From contig NZ_JAZKUD010000001.1 in NCBI RefSeq assembly GCF_036625275.1, positions 186,001 to 250,000 of the forward strand: a DNA stretch of 64,000 nt, given 5' to 3'. The translations under genes were made by a program, and so were the position numbers. Below are positions 25,159 through 34,195 of this stretch, piece by piece. This DNA comes from Accumulibacter sp036625275 (GTDB lineage: Bacteria; Pseudomonadota; Gammaproteobacteria; Burkholderiales; Rhodocyclaceae). The notes under the pieces are model-generated. The model saw only the letters and a list, made by a program, of their open reading frames with translations, was not told where the DNA came from and ran no database searches. Each line of letters begins with the position of its first letter. Within the stretch, counting starts at the first letter, position 1.

Positions 25159-27711
25159 TCACGCGCTGCCGCTGCGCAGCGCTTCCAGCGGTGCGCTCTG
25201 CAGCAACCTGGTGGCGGCAAACCAGCCGGCTGCGCTGACCAGCAAGGCGCCAGCGCAGACCGCGGACGGCAACAGCCACAGATCGATCGCCACCTCGAAG
25301 CGAAACACCTGGCGCGCCAGAAACTGGCCGACAGCGATGGCTCCGAGCGCGGCAATCAGCCCGGAAAGTCCGCCAATCGCCGCAAACTCGGCCAGCAAGG
25401 CCCGCCTGATCTGTTCCCGGCGCGCCCCGAGGGCGCGCATCACCGCCAGCTCGTAGCGTCGCTCCTCGGCCGCCGAAGCCAGCGCCGCGTAGAGAACGAT
25501 GACCCCGGCTGCCAGCGTGAACAGAAACACGAACTGCACCGCCTGCGCCACCTGATCCATGATCGATTGCAACTGGCGCAGGATCGCGGCCACGTCGATG
25601 ACCGTGAGGTTGGGAAATTCGCGAATCAGTCGATTGATGAATTCCGCCTTCTCCGGGGGAAGATATAAACTGGTGATCCAGCTTGCCGGGTAGCCCTGCA
25701 GGACCGGCGGCGGCGTCAGGACGAAGAAATTGACGCGCATGGTATCCCAGTTGACCTTGCGCAATCCAACCACCGTCATGCCGACCTTCTCGCCGGCAAC
25801 GATGAAATCGATGCGATCACCGACGGACAGTCCGAGTGTTTTCGCCAGCCCATCCTCCACCGATGCGGCCGCCCCGGCCACTCCCTCCCCCCGGCTGGCG
25901 ACTTCGGCGGGAGAAAACCAGCGCCCGCCGCTGAGTTGGTTGCCTTCCGGCAGATCGGAGCGCATCGACAGATTGAACTCACGGTCGACCAGGCGCTGCG
26001 CGCGATCGTCCGTGTAACTGGCGGCACTGACTTCGACGCCGTTGATGTGCGTCAATCGCCCGCGCACCATCGGCGCCAGTTCGGCCGCCAGACCCTGTGC
26101 CAGCAGTCGCGCGCGGACCGGTCTGACCTGGTCGGGCTGGATATTGACGACAAAGCGGTTCGGTGCATCGGGGGGAACGCTTTGCCGCCAGGCGTCGAGC
26201 AACTCGCTGCGCGTCACGGTCAGCAGCAACAGCGCCATCAGGCCGAGCGCCAGGGCGACGATCTGGACGACGCTGGTGCCCGCTCGCCGCTCCAGACTCG
26301 CCAGTCCGTAACGCCAGCCGATTCCGCCCGCACCGGCGGATCGCCCGCCGCCACGCAGCGCCGCGGCCAGCCGGACGGCCAGGCGGGCAATCAGCGCAAA
26401 GACGATCAGCGCGGCGCTGAAGCCGCCGACCACATAGGCACCCAGCTCAGCTTCGCCGGCTACCCAGAACATCAGGCCGGCCAGCGCCAGGAAGCCGAGC
26501 AGATAGCCGCCGAGCAGACCGCTGCGCGGATTGCCCAGTTCGCGGCGCAGAACACGCAGCGTCGACACCTTCTTGAGCTGCAGCAGAGGCGGCACGGCAA
26601 AACCGAAAAGCAGCAGCAGGCCGACCGCCACCCCCTGCACGGCCGGCAGCAGGCCCGGCGGCGGCAGTGGCGTCGCCAGCAACTGCGCGAGCCAGGCGTG
26701 CAGGACGAAATGGGCGAGGTAGCCGAGCGCGCAGCCAACGCTCGCCGCGAGTACGCCGAGCACCGCAAACTGGCCCAGGTACAGGCGCAACAGCAAGGAT
26801 TGTGTCGCGCCGAGACAGCGCATCACGGCGCAGGGGTCGAGATGACGTTGCCCGTAGCGTCGCGCCGCCAGCGCCACCGCCACCGCCGCCAGCACCACCG
26901 TCAGCAGCGCCGACAGGCCGAGGAATTTCTGCGCCCGTTCGAGCGCGGTACGGATCTCCGGGCGGCCGTTCTGTGGGTCTTCGATGCGCTGCCCACGCGT
27001 CAGGCGTGGCTTGAGGTCGCGCTGGAAACGCTTCACCAGTGACAGGTCTCCGGCTAGCAACAGGCGGTAGCCGACGCGGCTGCCGACCTGCAGCAGGGCG
27101 GTGGCCGGCAGATCGTCGAGGTTCATCAACAGGCGCGGCGCGACGCTGAAGAAGTTGATGCCGCGATCCGGCTCCAGCGTCAGGATGGCATCGAGGCGCA
27201 AAGCACTTTGTCCGACGACGATCCGGTCGCCGACACGCGCGCCCAGCGCCGAGGCCAGACGCTCGTCGATCCAGATCGTTCCGGCAGGCGGCACGCCGCG
27301 CGCCGGCGCATCCGGGACATTCAGCGCCGGCGCAATGCGCAGGGTGCCGCGCAGCGGATAAGCGGCGCCGACCGCCTTGATCTCGGCGAGCTGCGCACGC
27401 AGCCCGTCACTCTCGCCGTGCGTCACCATGCTCGGGAAGGTGCGCGTCTCGACGACCTGCAGGCCACGCGCGCGCGCCTCGTCGACCAGGGCCCGTGGCC
27501 ACGGATGATCGGCGGTCAGCAACAGATCGGCGCCGAGCAGTTGGTGAGACTCGCGGTCGAGCGCCTGACGCACGCGGTCGGCAAAGAAACCCACGGCCGT
27601 CAGGGCGGCCACGGCCACCGCCAGCGCCGCCGCCAGCAGGCGCAACTCCCCGCCGCGCGCGTCGCGCCGGAGCATTCGCCAGGAGAAGGAGCACAGCGGC
27701 AGGATGCGCAT
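25159..27711 (-). CDS. FtsX-type ABC transporter permease (YbbP-like)
   Basis: The protein has 850 residues. An N-terminal membrane helix (LLAAALAVAVAALTAVGFFAD) is followed by a MacB-like periplasmic domain with HQLLGADLLLTADHPWP and two permease blocks of FtsX/MacB type, with helices near residues 275-430 and 720-840. It resembles YbbP of E. coli, which works with the ATPase YbbA and lies by the thioesterase TesA. No ATPase gene is adjacent here, so the partner must be elsewhere. Cargo unknown; lipid or lysophospholipid handling is suggested for this family only by association. Confidence 0.88.
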   Translation of the reverse strand: MRILPLCSFSWRMLRRDARGGELRLLAAALAVAVAALTAVGFFADRVRQALDRESHQLLGADLLLTADHPWPRALVDEARARGLQVVETRTFPSMVTHGESDGLRAQLAEIKAVGAAYPLRGTLRIAPALNVPDAPARGVPPAGTIWIDERLASALGARVGDRIVVGQSALRLDAILTLEPDRGINFFSVAPRLLMNLDDLPATALLQVGSRVGYRLLLAGDLSLVKRFQRDLKPRLTRGQRIEDPQNGRPEIRTALERAQKFLGLSALLTVVLAAVAVALAARRYGQRHLDPCAVMRCLGATQSLLLRLYLGQFAVLGVLAASVGCALGYLAHFVLHAWLAQLLATPLPPPGLLPAVQGVAVGLLLLFGFAVPPLLQLKKVSTLRVLRRELGNPRSGLLGGYLLGFLALAGLMFWVAGEAELGAYVVGGFSAALIVFALIARLAVRLAAALRGGGRSAGAGGIGWRYGLASLERRAGTSVVQIVALALGLMALLLLTVTRSELLDAWRQSVPPDAPNRFVVNIQPDQVRPVRARLLAQGLAAELAPMVRGRLTHINGVEVSAASYTDDRAQRLVDREFNLSMRSDLPEGNQLSGGRWFSPAEVASRGEGVAGAAASVEDGLAKTLGLSVGDRIDFIVAGEKVGMTVVGLRKVNWDTMRVNFFVLTPPPVLQGYPASWITSLYLPPEKAEFINRLIREFPNLTVIDVAAILRQLQSIMDQVAQAVQFVFLFTLAAGVIVLYAALASAAEERRYELAVMRALGARREQIRRALLAEFAAIGGLSGLIAALGAIAVGQFLARQVFRFEVAIDLWLLPSAVCAGALLVSAAGWFAATRLLQSAPLEALRSGSA

Positions 27712-27734
27712 GAATGGCCTGTTCGAGAATACTT

Positions 27735-27815
27735 TAATGTGAAAGTCGCGCCAGCGACTGACGAATCTTCCCTCCCCACTTGCGGGGGGCAGGGGAGAGG
27801 GAAACGGTCATGACC
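27735..27815. repeat. Interspersed palindromic repeat, family 2, copy A
   Basis: It runs from aatgtgaaagtcgcg through a cgac-palindrome, a cctcccc/ggggag stem and ends ggtcatgacc. It shares start, stem and end with the copies at 33992-34110 and 59346-59535. It sits between the ABC permease start and the RND adaptor start, where a promoter is also needed. Confidence 0.75.
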
Positions 27816-27911
27816 CTTGGCTGACTTGACCACGGCAGGATGTTCGGAGTACAACCCTTCCCCTGTCGCTCACGCTCCGAGTCCTGTTTCCGACGGTTAT
27901 GGTAACGCCAA

Positions 27912-29105
27912 ATGACAAGATCCAAGATGCTGTTGCTGGCCGTGCTCGCGGCCAGCGTTGCCGGTGCAGGATACTGGTATCAGAACACTCGTCAGAGCAA
28001 CGCCGGCACGGCCGCCAAAACGCCGCCGCCGGTACCGGTCACGGTCGCCAGGGCGACGCTCGGCGATATTCCCATTCTGCTGGAGGTGGTGGGACGCGCT
28101 GAAGCGTACGAAAGTGTGGCCTTGAAGGCACGGCTGGACGGACAGGTCCTGGCGGTGGACTACCGCGCAGGGCAGGCTGTCCGACAGGGCGAGGTTCTGG
28201 TCCGGATCGACCCCGGCGACTTCGACGCGCGGCGGCTGCAGGCGCAGGCCAATCTGGCCAGGAGCGAAGCCCAGCTCGCCAAGGCCAGGGCCGACGTGCA
28301 GCGCTATCTGGCCCTGCAGGGACGCGGCTTCGTATCCGAGGAAAAGGTCAACGAACTGCGCACCGGCGAAGCCGCCGCCGCCGCGACGGTCAAGGCCGAC
28401 CAGGCCACTCTTGAACTGGCCAGGCGCCAACTCGCCTACACCCACATCCGCGCTCCATTTGCCGGCGTGGTCGGTGCGCGCCTGGTGTTTCCCGGCTCGG
28501 CGGTCAAGATGAATGAAACGGTGCTGGCCGTGGTCAATCGCGTGCAGCCGCTCTACGTGACTTTTTCGATCCCCGAAAAGCATCTGCCGCGCGTGCGCGA
28601 GGCCATGGCCAGCGGCGACCTGCCCGCCAGGGTGACGATTCCCGGCGAACGGGAGGCGCGTTTCACAGGCACGGTGCGGTTTATCGACAACACCGTCGAT
28701 GCCGGCACCGGCACCATCCAGATGAAGGCCTTGCTGGAGAATCGTGATCAAGCACTGACCCCCGGACAATTTCTTCAGGTCAGTCTCTCTCTGGCCACCC
28801 TGAGCAACGCCGTGGTCGTTCCCGCAGAAGCCGTGCAGCAGGGGCCGGACGGCAACTTCCTGTTTGTCGTGCGGCCGGACAACACCGTGGAACCCAGGAA
28901 GATCGAAGTGTCGGCCAGCTACCGTGGCCTTTCGGCGATTGGCAAGGGCGTTGCCAGCGACGAAACGGTCGTCACCGACGGCCAGCTCAGGCTGGCCCCC
29001 GGATCGCGGGTGCAGGTGAAACCCGCGCCGCCGGCCGTTCCCGCCACCGCCCAGACTGCCGCCACACCAGTGCCGGCCGCCCAGCCGGGTGGCAGCGCCC
29101 GATGA
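27912..29105 (+). CDS. RND efflux periplasmic adaptor
   Basis: This 397-residue membrane-fusion protein has an N-terminal membrane anchor (LLLAVLAASVAGAGYWY). The biotinyl-lipoyl-like hairpin (YESVALKARLDGQVLAVDYRAGQAVRQGEVLVRIDP), alpha-helical hairpin (LARSEAQLAKARADVQRYLA) and beta-barrel (HIRAPFAGVVGARLVFPGSAV) are in the standard order. It starts four bases before the permease overlap point (ATGA with 29102). This is the adaptor of a three-part efflux pump; the outer-membrane channel gene is not in the window. Substrate unknown. Confidence 0.93.
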   Translation: MTRSKMLLLAVLAASVAGAGYWYQNTRQSNAGTAAKTPPPVPVTVARATLGDIPILLEVVGRAEAYESVALKARLDGQVLAVDYRAGQAVRQGEVLVRIDPGDFDARRLQAQANLARSEAQLAKARADVQRYLALQGRGFVSEEKVNELRTGEAAAAATVKADQATLELARRQLAYTHIRAPFAGVVGARLVFPGSAVKMNETVLAVVNRVQPLYVTFSIPEKHLPRVREAMASGDLPARVTIPGEREARFTGTVRFIDNTVDAGTGTIQMKALLENRDQALTPGQFLQVSLSLATLSNAVVVPAEAVQQGPDGNFLFVVRPDNTVEPRKIEVSASYRGLSAIGKGVASDETVVTDGQLRLAPGSRVQVKPAPPAVPATAQTAATPVPAAQPGGSAR

Positions 29106-32100
29106 ATCTGCCTGAACTCTGCATTCGCCGCCCGGTCATGACCACGCTGCTGATGGCGGCGTTCCTCATTTTCGGCCTGATCGGCTATCGTGCCCTGCCG
29201 GTCGCCGAATTGCCGACGGTCGATTTCCCGACCATTGCAGTGACCGCCAACCTGCCCGGCGCCTCCCCGGAAACCATGGCGGCGGCGGTCGCCACGCCCC
29301 TGGAAGGGCAATTCTCGACGATCGCCGGCCTCGATTCGATGACCTCGACGAGCGCCCAGGGATCGACCACGATCACCCTGCAGTTCTCGCTCGAACGCAA
29401 CATCGACGCCGCCGCGCAGGATGTGCAATCGGCGATCTCCGCCGCCTTGCGCAAGTTGCCGCCGAACCTGCCGGCGCCCCCGTCGTTCCGCAAGGTCAAC
29501 CCGGCCGACTCGCCGGTTTTCTACATCACCCTGCTGTCACCGACGCTGCCGCTGTCGCTGGTCAACGAATACGCGGAAACCCAGCTCGCACAGCGTCTGT
29601 CGACGATCCCCGGCGTCGCCCAGGTGCTGATTTTCGGATCGCAGAAATTCGCCGTACGCGTGCAGGCCAACCCCGACCAGCTCGCCAGCCGGGGAATCGG
29701 CCTCGACGAACTGCAACAGGCGCTGGTCCAGAACAACGTCAACCAGCCGATCGGCCAGCTCGATGGCAGCCGCCAGACCTTTGCCATCAAGGATGGCGGA
29801 CAGCTTGCCAGCGCCGCGGCCTATCGCCCACTGATCGTTGCCTGGCGAAATGGCGCGCCGGTGCGGCTCGACGAAGTCGCCACCCCGATCGACAGCGTCG
29901 AGAACAACAGGATCGCCAGCTGGAACGTCGACCGGCGTGCCATCGTCCTGGCAATCCAGCGTCAGCCCGGCGCCAATACCATCGAGACGGTCGACGCCAT
30001 CAAGCGCATCCTGCCGTCGTTCCAGTCCAAGCTGCCGGCAGCGATCGAGATGAGGGTGCTGTTCGACCGCAGCATTTCGATCCGCGACGCGATCGACGAC
30101 GTCCAGTTCACGCTGATCCTGGCCGGCTTCCTGGTGATTCTGGTGATCCTGCTGTTCCTGAGAAACCTCTCGGCGACGCTCATTCCGGCGCTGGCGCTGC
30201 CGATTTCGGTGGTCGGGACCTTCGGAGCGATGGCGGTCCTCGGTTACAGTCTCGACAATCTTTCGCTGCTGGCGCTGACCCTGAGTGTCGGCTTCGTCGT
30301 CGATGATGCGATCGTGATGCTGGAAAATATCGTCCGCCACGTCGAGCAGGGCAAAACACCGTTCGCGGCGGCGATCGAGGGTGCCCGCGAGATCGGTTTC
30401 ACGATCCTTTCGATGACCGTCTCGCTGATTGCCGTTTTCATTCCGGTGCTCTTCATGAGCGGCATCGTCGGCCGCCTGCTGCACGAATTCGCGGTCACCA
30501 TCTGCGTCGCCATCCTGGTCTCCGGCTTCGTATCGCTGACCCTGACCCCGATGCTCTGCAGCCGCTACCTCCGGCACGCCGCGCCCACTGCGCATGGCCG
30601 TCTGTTCCTGATCTTCGAACGCTTCTTCACCGCCCTGCTCGCGGGCTACGAGCGAACGCTCAAGCTGGCGATGGCGCACCCGCGCAGCGTCCTGGCGGTT
30701 TTCGTCGCCACCCTGCTGCTCACCGGCCATCTGTTCACCGTCGTGCCCAGGGATTTCCTGCCGAGCGGGGACTCGGGTCAGATCGTCGCCTTCACCGAAG
30801 GTGCGCAGGACGTGTCCTTCGCCTCGATGGTCAAACATCAACGCGCGCTCGCCGAAATCGTCGCGCAGGAACCCGACATCCGCTCGTTCATGTCGGCCGT
30901 GGGGGCCGGCGGCATCCGCCCGACGGCCAATACCGGCACCATTTTCATGATCCTCAAACCCCGCTCGGAACGCCGCTCGTCTCCCGATCAAATCATTCAG
31001 CGGTTGCGCCCCAAACTGGCGGAAGTGCCGGGAATCAAGGCGTACATGCAGAATCCGCCGGTCATCCGCATCGGCGGCCAGCTCACCGCCGCGCAGTATC
31101 AATACACCCTGCAGGACACCGACCTCGGCGAGCTGTACCAATGGACCGCCACCCTGACCGAAGGTCTCCGCCAGTTGCCCGGATTCGTCGATGTCACCAA
31201 CAATCTCAACCACCTCAGCCCGGTGCTGGCGCTGGACATCGACCGCGACAAGCTGGCGACGCTCGGCCTCAGTTATGGACAGGTCGAAGATGCCCTGCAG
31301 AGCGCATTCAGCGCGCGACAGGTGTCAACGATCTACGGTGCGACCAATCAGTACCAGGTGATTCTCGAAGTCGCGCCGGAATACCAGGCCAACCCGGAAG
31401 CGCTGTCACGCCTCTACGTGCGCAGCAGCAACGGCAAACTGATCCCGCTCGATACCGTGGCGCGCTTCAGTCGCAAGACGCAGGCGCTGACGGTGAACCA
31501 TCAGGGGCAGTTGCCGTCGGTCACTTTGTCGTTCAACCTGTTGCCGGGGGTATCGCTGGGTGAAGCGGTGGACCGGATCAAGGGGCTCGAACAGCAACTG
31601 CGCATCCCGGTCTCGCTGAACACCAGCCTGCAAGGCACCGCACAGGCCTTCCAGTCGTCGCAGCAGGGCCTCGGCGTGCTGCTGCTGGTGGCGATTCTGG
31701 TGGTGTACCTGGTGCTCGGCATTCTCTACGAGAGTTTCATTCACCCCCTGACGATTCTTTCGGGGCTGCCGTCGGCGGGCCTCGGCGCGCTGTTGACGCT
31801 GCTGTTCTTTGGCGTCGATCTCAGTCTCTACGCCTTCGTCGGCGTCATCATGCTGATCGGCATCGTCAAGAAGAACGCGATCATGATGATCGACTTTGCG
31901 CTGGCGCAGCAGCGGCAGGCGGGCATGGCCGCGCGCGACGCGATCTTCGAGGCCTGCCTGATCCGCTTCCGGCCGATCATGATGACCACCATGGCGGCGC
32001 TGGTCGGAACCCTGCCGATCGCCCTCGGCCTCGGCGCCGGCGCCGAAGTCCGGCGACCGCTCGGTCTGGCGGTGGTCGGCGGCCTGCTGCTCTCGCAGTT

Positions 32101-32185
32101 TCTGACGCTCTACCTGACGCCGGTGATCTACCTCTATCTCGATCGATTTTCGCGAGAGGAAGTGCATGCGCAAGCCTCCGCCTGA
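29102..32185 (+). CDS. RND efflux permease (HAE1 type)
   Basis: This inner-membrane proton-driven exporter has 1027 residues, the normal size. The first membrane helix (VMTTLLMAAFLIFGLIGYRALPVAELPTVDFP) is followed by the porter domain. The conserved central helices contain LSVGFVVDDAIVMLENIVRHVE, with the acidic pair used for proton relay, and LTLTPMLCSRYL. The second half repeats the layout (LIGIVKKNAIMMIDFALAQQRQAG). The start overlaps the adaptor stop by four bases. It is nearest in kind to the MdtB/MdtC or multidrug HAE1 group; I cannot name the substrate. Confidence 0.95.
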   Translation: MNLPELCIRRPVMTTLLMAAFLIFGLIGYRALPVAELPTVDFPTIAVTANLPGASPETMAAAVATPLEGQFSTIAGLDSMTSTSAQGSTTITLQFSLERNIDAAAQDVQSAISAALRKLPPNLPAPPSFRKVNPADSPVFYITLLSPTLPLSLVNEYAETQLAQRLSTIPGVAQVLIFGSQKFAVRVQANPDQLASRGIGLDELQQALVQNNVNQPIGQLDGSRQTFAIKDGGQLASAAAYRPLIVAWRNGAPVRLDEVATPIDSVENNRIASWNVDRRAIVLAIQRQPGANTIETVDAIKRILPSFQSKLPAAIEMRVLFDRSISIRDAIDDVQFTLILAGFLVILVILLFLRNLSATLIPALALPISVVGTFGAMAVLGYSLDNLSLLALTLSVGFVVDDAIVMLENIVRHVEQGKTPFAAAIEGAREIGFTILSMTVSLIAVFIPVLFMSGIVGRLLHEFAVTICVAILVSGFVSLTLTPMLCSRYLRHAAPTAHGRLFLIFERFFTALLAGYERTLKLAMAHPRSVLAVFVATLLLTGHLFTVVPRDFLPSGDSGQIVAFTEGAQDVSFASMVKHQRALAEIVAQEPDIRSFMSAVGAGGIRPTANTGTIFMILKPRSERRSSPDQIIQRLRPKLAEVPGIKAYMQNPPVIRIGGQLTAAQYQYTLQDTDLGELYQWTATLTEGLRQLPGFVDVTNNLNHLSPVLALDIDRDKLATLGLSYGQVEDALQSAFSARQVSTIYGATNQYQVILEVAPEYQANPEALSRLYVRSSNGKLIPLDTVARFSRKTQALTVNHQGQLPSVTLSFNLLPGVSLGEAVDRIKGLEQQLRIPVSLNTSLQGTAQAFQSSQQGLGVLLLVAILVVYLVLGILYESFIHPLTILSGLPSAGLGALLTLLFFGVDLSLYAFVGVIMLIGIVKKNAIMMIDFALAQQRQAGMAARDAIFEACLIRFRPIMMTTMAALVGTLPIALGLGAGAEVRRPLGLAVVGGLLLSQFLTLYLTPVIYLYLDRFSREEVHAQASA

Positions 32186-32481
32186 TACCGGGTGCTGCGC
32201 GCGAGATGACTGGGTGCGAATGAAAGTGTTGGTCGAGGTGCCTTGTTCGATCAAGATGCGTTGGCATCGGTGATCACCCCTCCCCCGCGAGGGGGAGGGG
32301 CATATCGGGACCTCCCAACACTTTCATTCACACCCGAGATGACTGCCGCGCTTGACAACTGAAAGCCCGTTTCCGGCACTTGAGGTCAATTCCTGATTCC
32401 GGGGAAAGCGGAAAGCCGACGCCCGTTTGCGGAAGAAGAGAGATTCGTGAGTTGCTGACGCCAATCTCCCATGCAGGCAGC
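32186..32481. other. Intergenic space between convergent RND and dps genes
   Basis: This space of about 300 bases lies between two convergent stops. Its main content is the repeat at 32213-32334. Outside that element I see no coding signal; the flanking 11-base direct repeat is discussed with the repeat. Confidence 0.5.
32213..32334. mobile_element. MITE-like repeat element, family 1, with flanking direct repeats
   Basis: Terminal inverted repeats of 20 bases, ggtgcgaatgaaagtgttgg and its near-exact complement at the right end (one mismatch), enclose about 80 bases with a central G/C-rich hairpin (cccctcccccgcgagggggagggg). The element is flanked on both sides by the 11-base direct repeat cgagatgactg (32202-32212 and 32335-32345), consistent with target-site duplication on insertion. 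It is 122 bases long and non-coding, so a transposase would have to act in trans. Confidence 0.75.
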
Positions 32482-32976
32482 TTACTCTTCGAGCAGGCTG
32501 CGGAGCATCCAGGCGGTCTTCTCGTGTACTTCCAGACGCTGGGTGAGCAGGTCGGCGGTGGGCTGGTCGTTCGCGGCATTGACCACCGGGAACAGATCGC
32601 GCGCGGTGCGTGCCGTGGCTTCCTGGGCGTCAACCAGGTACCGGATCATCTCGGTTGCCTTGGGCGTCCCTTCCACCTCGCTGATCGAGCTCATCCGGCT
32701 GAACTCCTTGTAGGTGCCGGGAGCGGGATGCCCAAGTGCGCGAATCCGCTCGGCGATGACATCGAGCGCGTTCCACTGTTCCGTGTACTGGCCCATGAAC
32801 ATCAGGTGCAAGGTGTTGAACATCGGTCCGGTAACGTTCCAGTGGAAGTTGTGCGTCATTAGGTAGAGCGTGTAACTGTCGGCCAGCAGGGCGGACAGGC
32901 CATGGGCAATCTTTTCGCGCTCGCTGGCGCTGATGCCGATATTGATCGAAGGGGTTTGGGTTTTCCTGGCGTTCAT
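32482..32976 (-). CDS. dps: Dps-family DNA-binding/iron-storage protein
   Basis: Dps forms a 12-mer that stores iron and shields DNA. The 164-residue chain has the ferroxidase motif TLYLMTHNFHWNVTGPMFNTLHLMFMGQYTE followed by NALDVIAERIRALGH, matching the inter-subunit iron site. The N-terminal tail is short and basic. An aggag site eight bases before the ATG supports the start. It lies back to back with bfd, with a shared upstream region containing AT-rich promoter sequence and a Fur box. Confidence 0.95.
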   Translation of the reverse strand: MNARKTQTPSINIGISASEREKIAHGLSALLADSYTLYLMTHNFHWNVTGPMFNTLHLMFMGQYTEQWNALDVIAERIRALGHPAPGTYKEFSRMSSISEVEGTPKATEMIRYLVDAQEATARTARDLFPVVNAANDQPTADLLTQRLEVHEKTAWMLRSLLEE

Positions 32977-33145
32977 CGTCGTTTCTCCTGGGTTGAAGGC
33001 ATTGGGGGGAAGAAGTTCGACCTCTTTCCGTGCGGATGGTCTTCCTTCTCGATGCCCGCGAGCCGCATCGTCCTGTGGTTTTCAGGAAGCCGAGGCGGGT
33101 TGCTCGGGCACCTGACGAACACATTCTATGCAGAATTTATCGATC

Positions 33146-33161
33146 AATCAAATTGATTATA
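33146..33161 (-). promoter_or_regulatory. AT-rich promoter segment for dps with palindrome
   Basis: The sequence aatcaaattgatt (33146-33158) is almost a perfect palindrome. Read on the minus strand, tataat (33161-33156) is a perfect -10 hexamer, about 180 bases upstream of dps. The surrounding 60 bases are the most AT-rich in this region. The protein binding the palindrome is not known. Confidence 0.5.
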
Positions 33162-33282
33162 AACATAAATTTGATAGTTTATCATTATGATGCGAGCTGG
33201 TCACAGCCTGCGCGGCAGCTTCGCTGTCGGACCCTGATCGTGCGCCCGGCAAGAAAGGGAAAAGATCACGACCCTCATGATT

Positions 33283-33301
33283 GACAATGATTCTCATTTT
33301 C
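33283..33301. promoter_or_regulatory. Fur box upstream of bfd
   Basis: The 19 bases gacaatgattctcattttc match the consensus gataatgataatcattatc at 15 positions. The site lies about 50 bases before the bfd ATG, right where a Fur repressor would block the promoter, as for bfd genes in many bacteria. This supports iron-regulated expression of bfd. Confidence 0.8.
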
Positions 33302-33353
33302 TTACAATGAGGATCATCGTCGATCTCATCCTTTCTTCTGGTGGAGGCCGTGG

Positions 33354-33545
33354 ATGTACGTTTGCGTATGCCGGGCAGTGACTGAGCAGCACATCCGTGA
33401 AGCAGTACAGGACGGTGCACGCACGCTGAAAGACCTTTGCCTGAATCTTGGCATTATCCGGGATTGTGGCCGCTGTGCCAGGTGTGCCTACGAGTGCCTG
33501 CAGGATGCACGTGGCGGCACCAGGCCGGGACACGGCAAACGGTGA
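33354..33545 (+). CDS. bfd: Bacterioferritin-associated ferredoxin Bfd
   Basis: This small [2Fe-2S] protein has 63 residues and passes electrons to bacterioferritin to release stored iron. The four cluster cysteines are visible: C4 and C6 (YVCVC) and the pair in DCGRCARCAYECL. The gene has a ggagg site six bases before its ATG and a Fur box upstream, so it should be induced when iron is low. The partner bacterioferritin is not in the window; Dps, encoded divergently, is the nearest iron-store gene. Confidence 0.93.
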   Translation: MYVCVCRAVTEQHIREAVQDGARTLKDLCLNLGIIRDCGRCARCAYECLQDARGGTRPGHGKR

Positions 33546-33699
33546 GCGTTACATCGCTTGGCCGAGCAATGAGATCCGGAGCCACGCTTCCTTTGCTCGG
33601 GTCTGACAGGGGTCAATTCTGCAGCCTGGGCTGCCCAAGGGTTTTCATCGCTCCCTCGACGATATCGTCATCCAGGGGGGCTGGCGCTGATCCTGCCTG

Positions 33700-33876
33700 A
33701 TGGACTGGGGCCACGCAGGCAGGCAACTTGGTTTCCTGGTCGTCTTCGCGCTTCTCGGCTACGCCTTCCGGGCGCTGATGCGGCGGCTGGCGGAACGCGA
33801 CCGCTGGCGTGTGGCACTGATTGTCGGTCGTGGCGCCGAAACTGCAGCGGCTGCGGGAGACCGTCTTGCCGAGTAA
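33700..33876 (+). CDS. Possible 58-residue membrane protein
   Basis: ATG to TAA gives MDWGHAGRQLGFLVVFALLG... with one hydrophobic helix (LGFLVVFALLGYAF) followed by a basic region (RALMRRLAERDRWR) and a polar tail ending DRLAE. This fits a small single-pass inner-membrane protein with positive-inside topology. The ribosome-binding site is weak, and I do not recognise a family. It could also be the end of a decayed gene. The gene is too small for most automatic calls. Confidence 0.35.
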   Translation: MDWGHAGRQLGFLVVFALLGYAFRALMRRLAERDRWRVALIVGRGAETAAAAGDRLAE

Positions 33877-33991
33877 CCGAGCGCTGGGGCTTGGGTGGTG
33901 CGTGCACAAATCCAACCTTCGGCCTCACCGGCCATTGAGGATGGCGAGGGTAGAGAGCCGGTATCGCCCGGATTGCTGTCGTTGGCGGTTA

Positions 33992-34110
33992 CTGTGAAAG
34001 TCGCGTCAGCGACTCACGAATCTCCCCTCCCCCCCTCGCGGGGGAGGGGCCGGGAGAGAGGGGAACGTTCATGACTTTCATGATCGGGGGTGCCTGGAAA
34101 AGTCATGACC
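33992..34110. repeat. Interspersed palindromic repeat, family 2, copy B
   Basis: It begins ctgtgaaagtcgcgtcagcgactcacgaa and has a cccctcccccc / gggggaggggc stem, then gttcatgactttcatgatcggggg and ends aaaagtcatgacc. The inner tgaaagtc/gactttca pair is an inverted repeat. It matches the copies at 27735 and 59346 over most of its length. Confidence 0.75.
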
Positions 34111-34195
34111 GCTTGGGTCGGATGAACATCAGCTGACTACCTGGGGGAACGCGAACGCTCGACCCTAAGCGGCGGTTGAGAGCACGAAAAGCAGA

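Larger units (their letters stand above)
33546..34195. other. Mostly non-coding space after bfd
   Basis: This 650-base stretch holds one small possible membrane protein gene (33700-33876) and one palindromic repeat (33992-34110). The remainder shows no convincing coding sequence. Confidence 0.5.

Noticed and set aside
33613..33915. A 100-codon minus-strand frame after bfd.
   Set aside because: No motif, no start signal, and it lies opposite the more plausible small membrane protein and the repeat.
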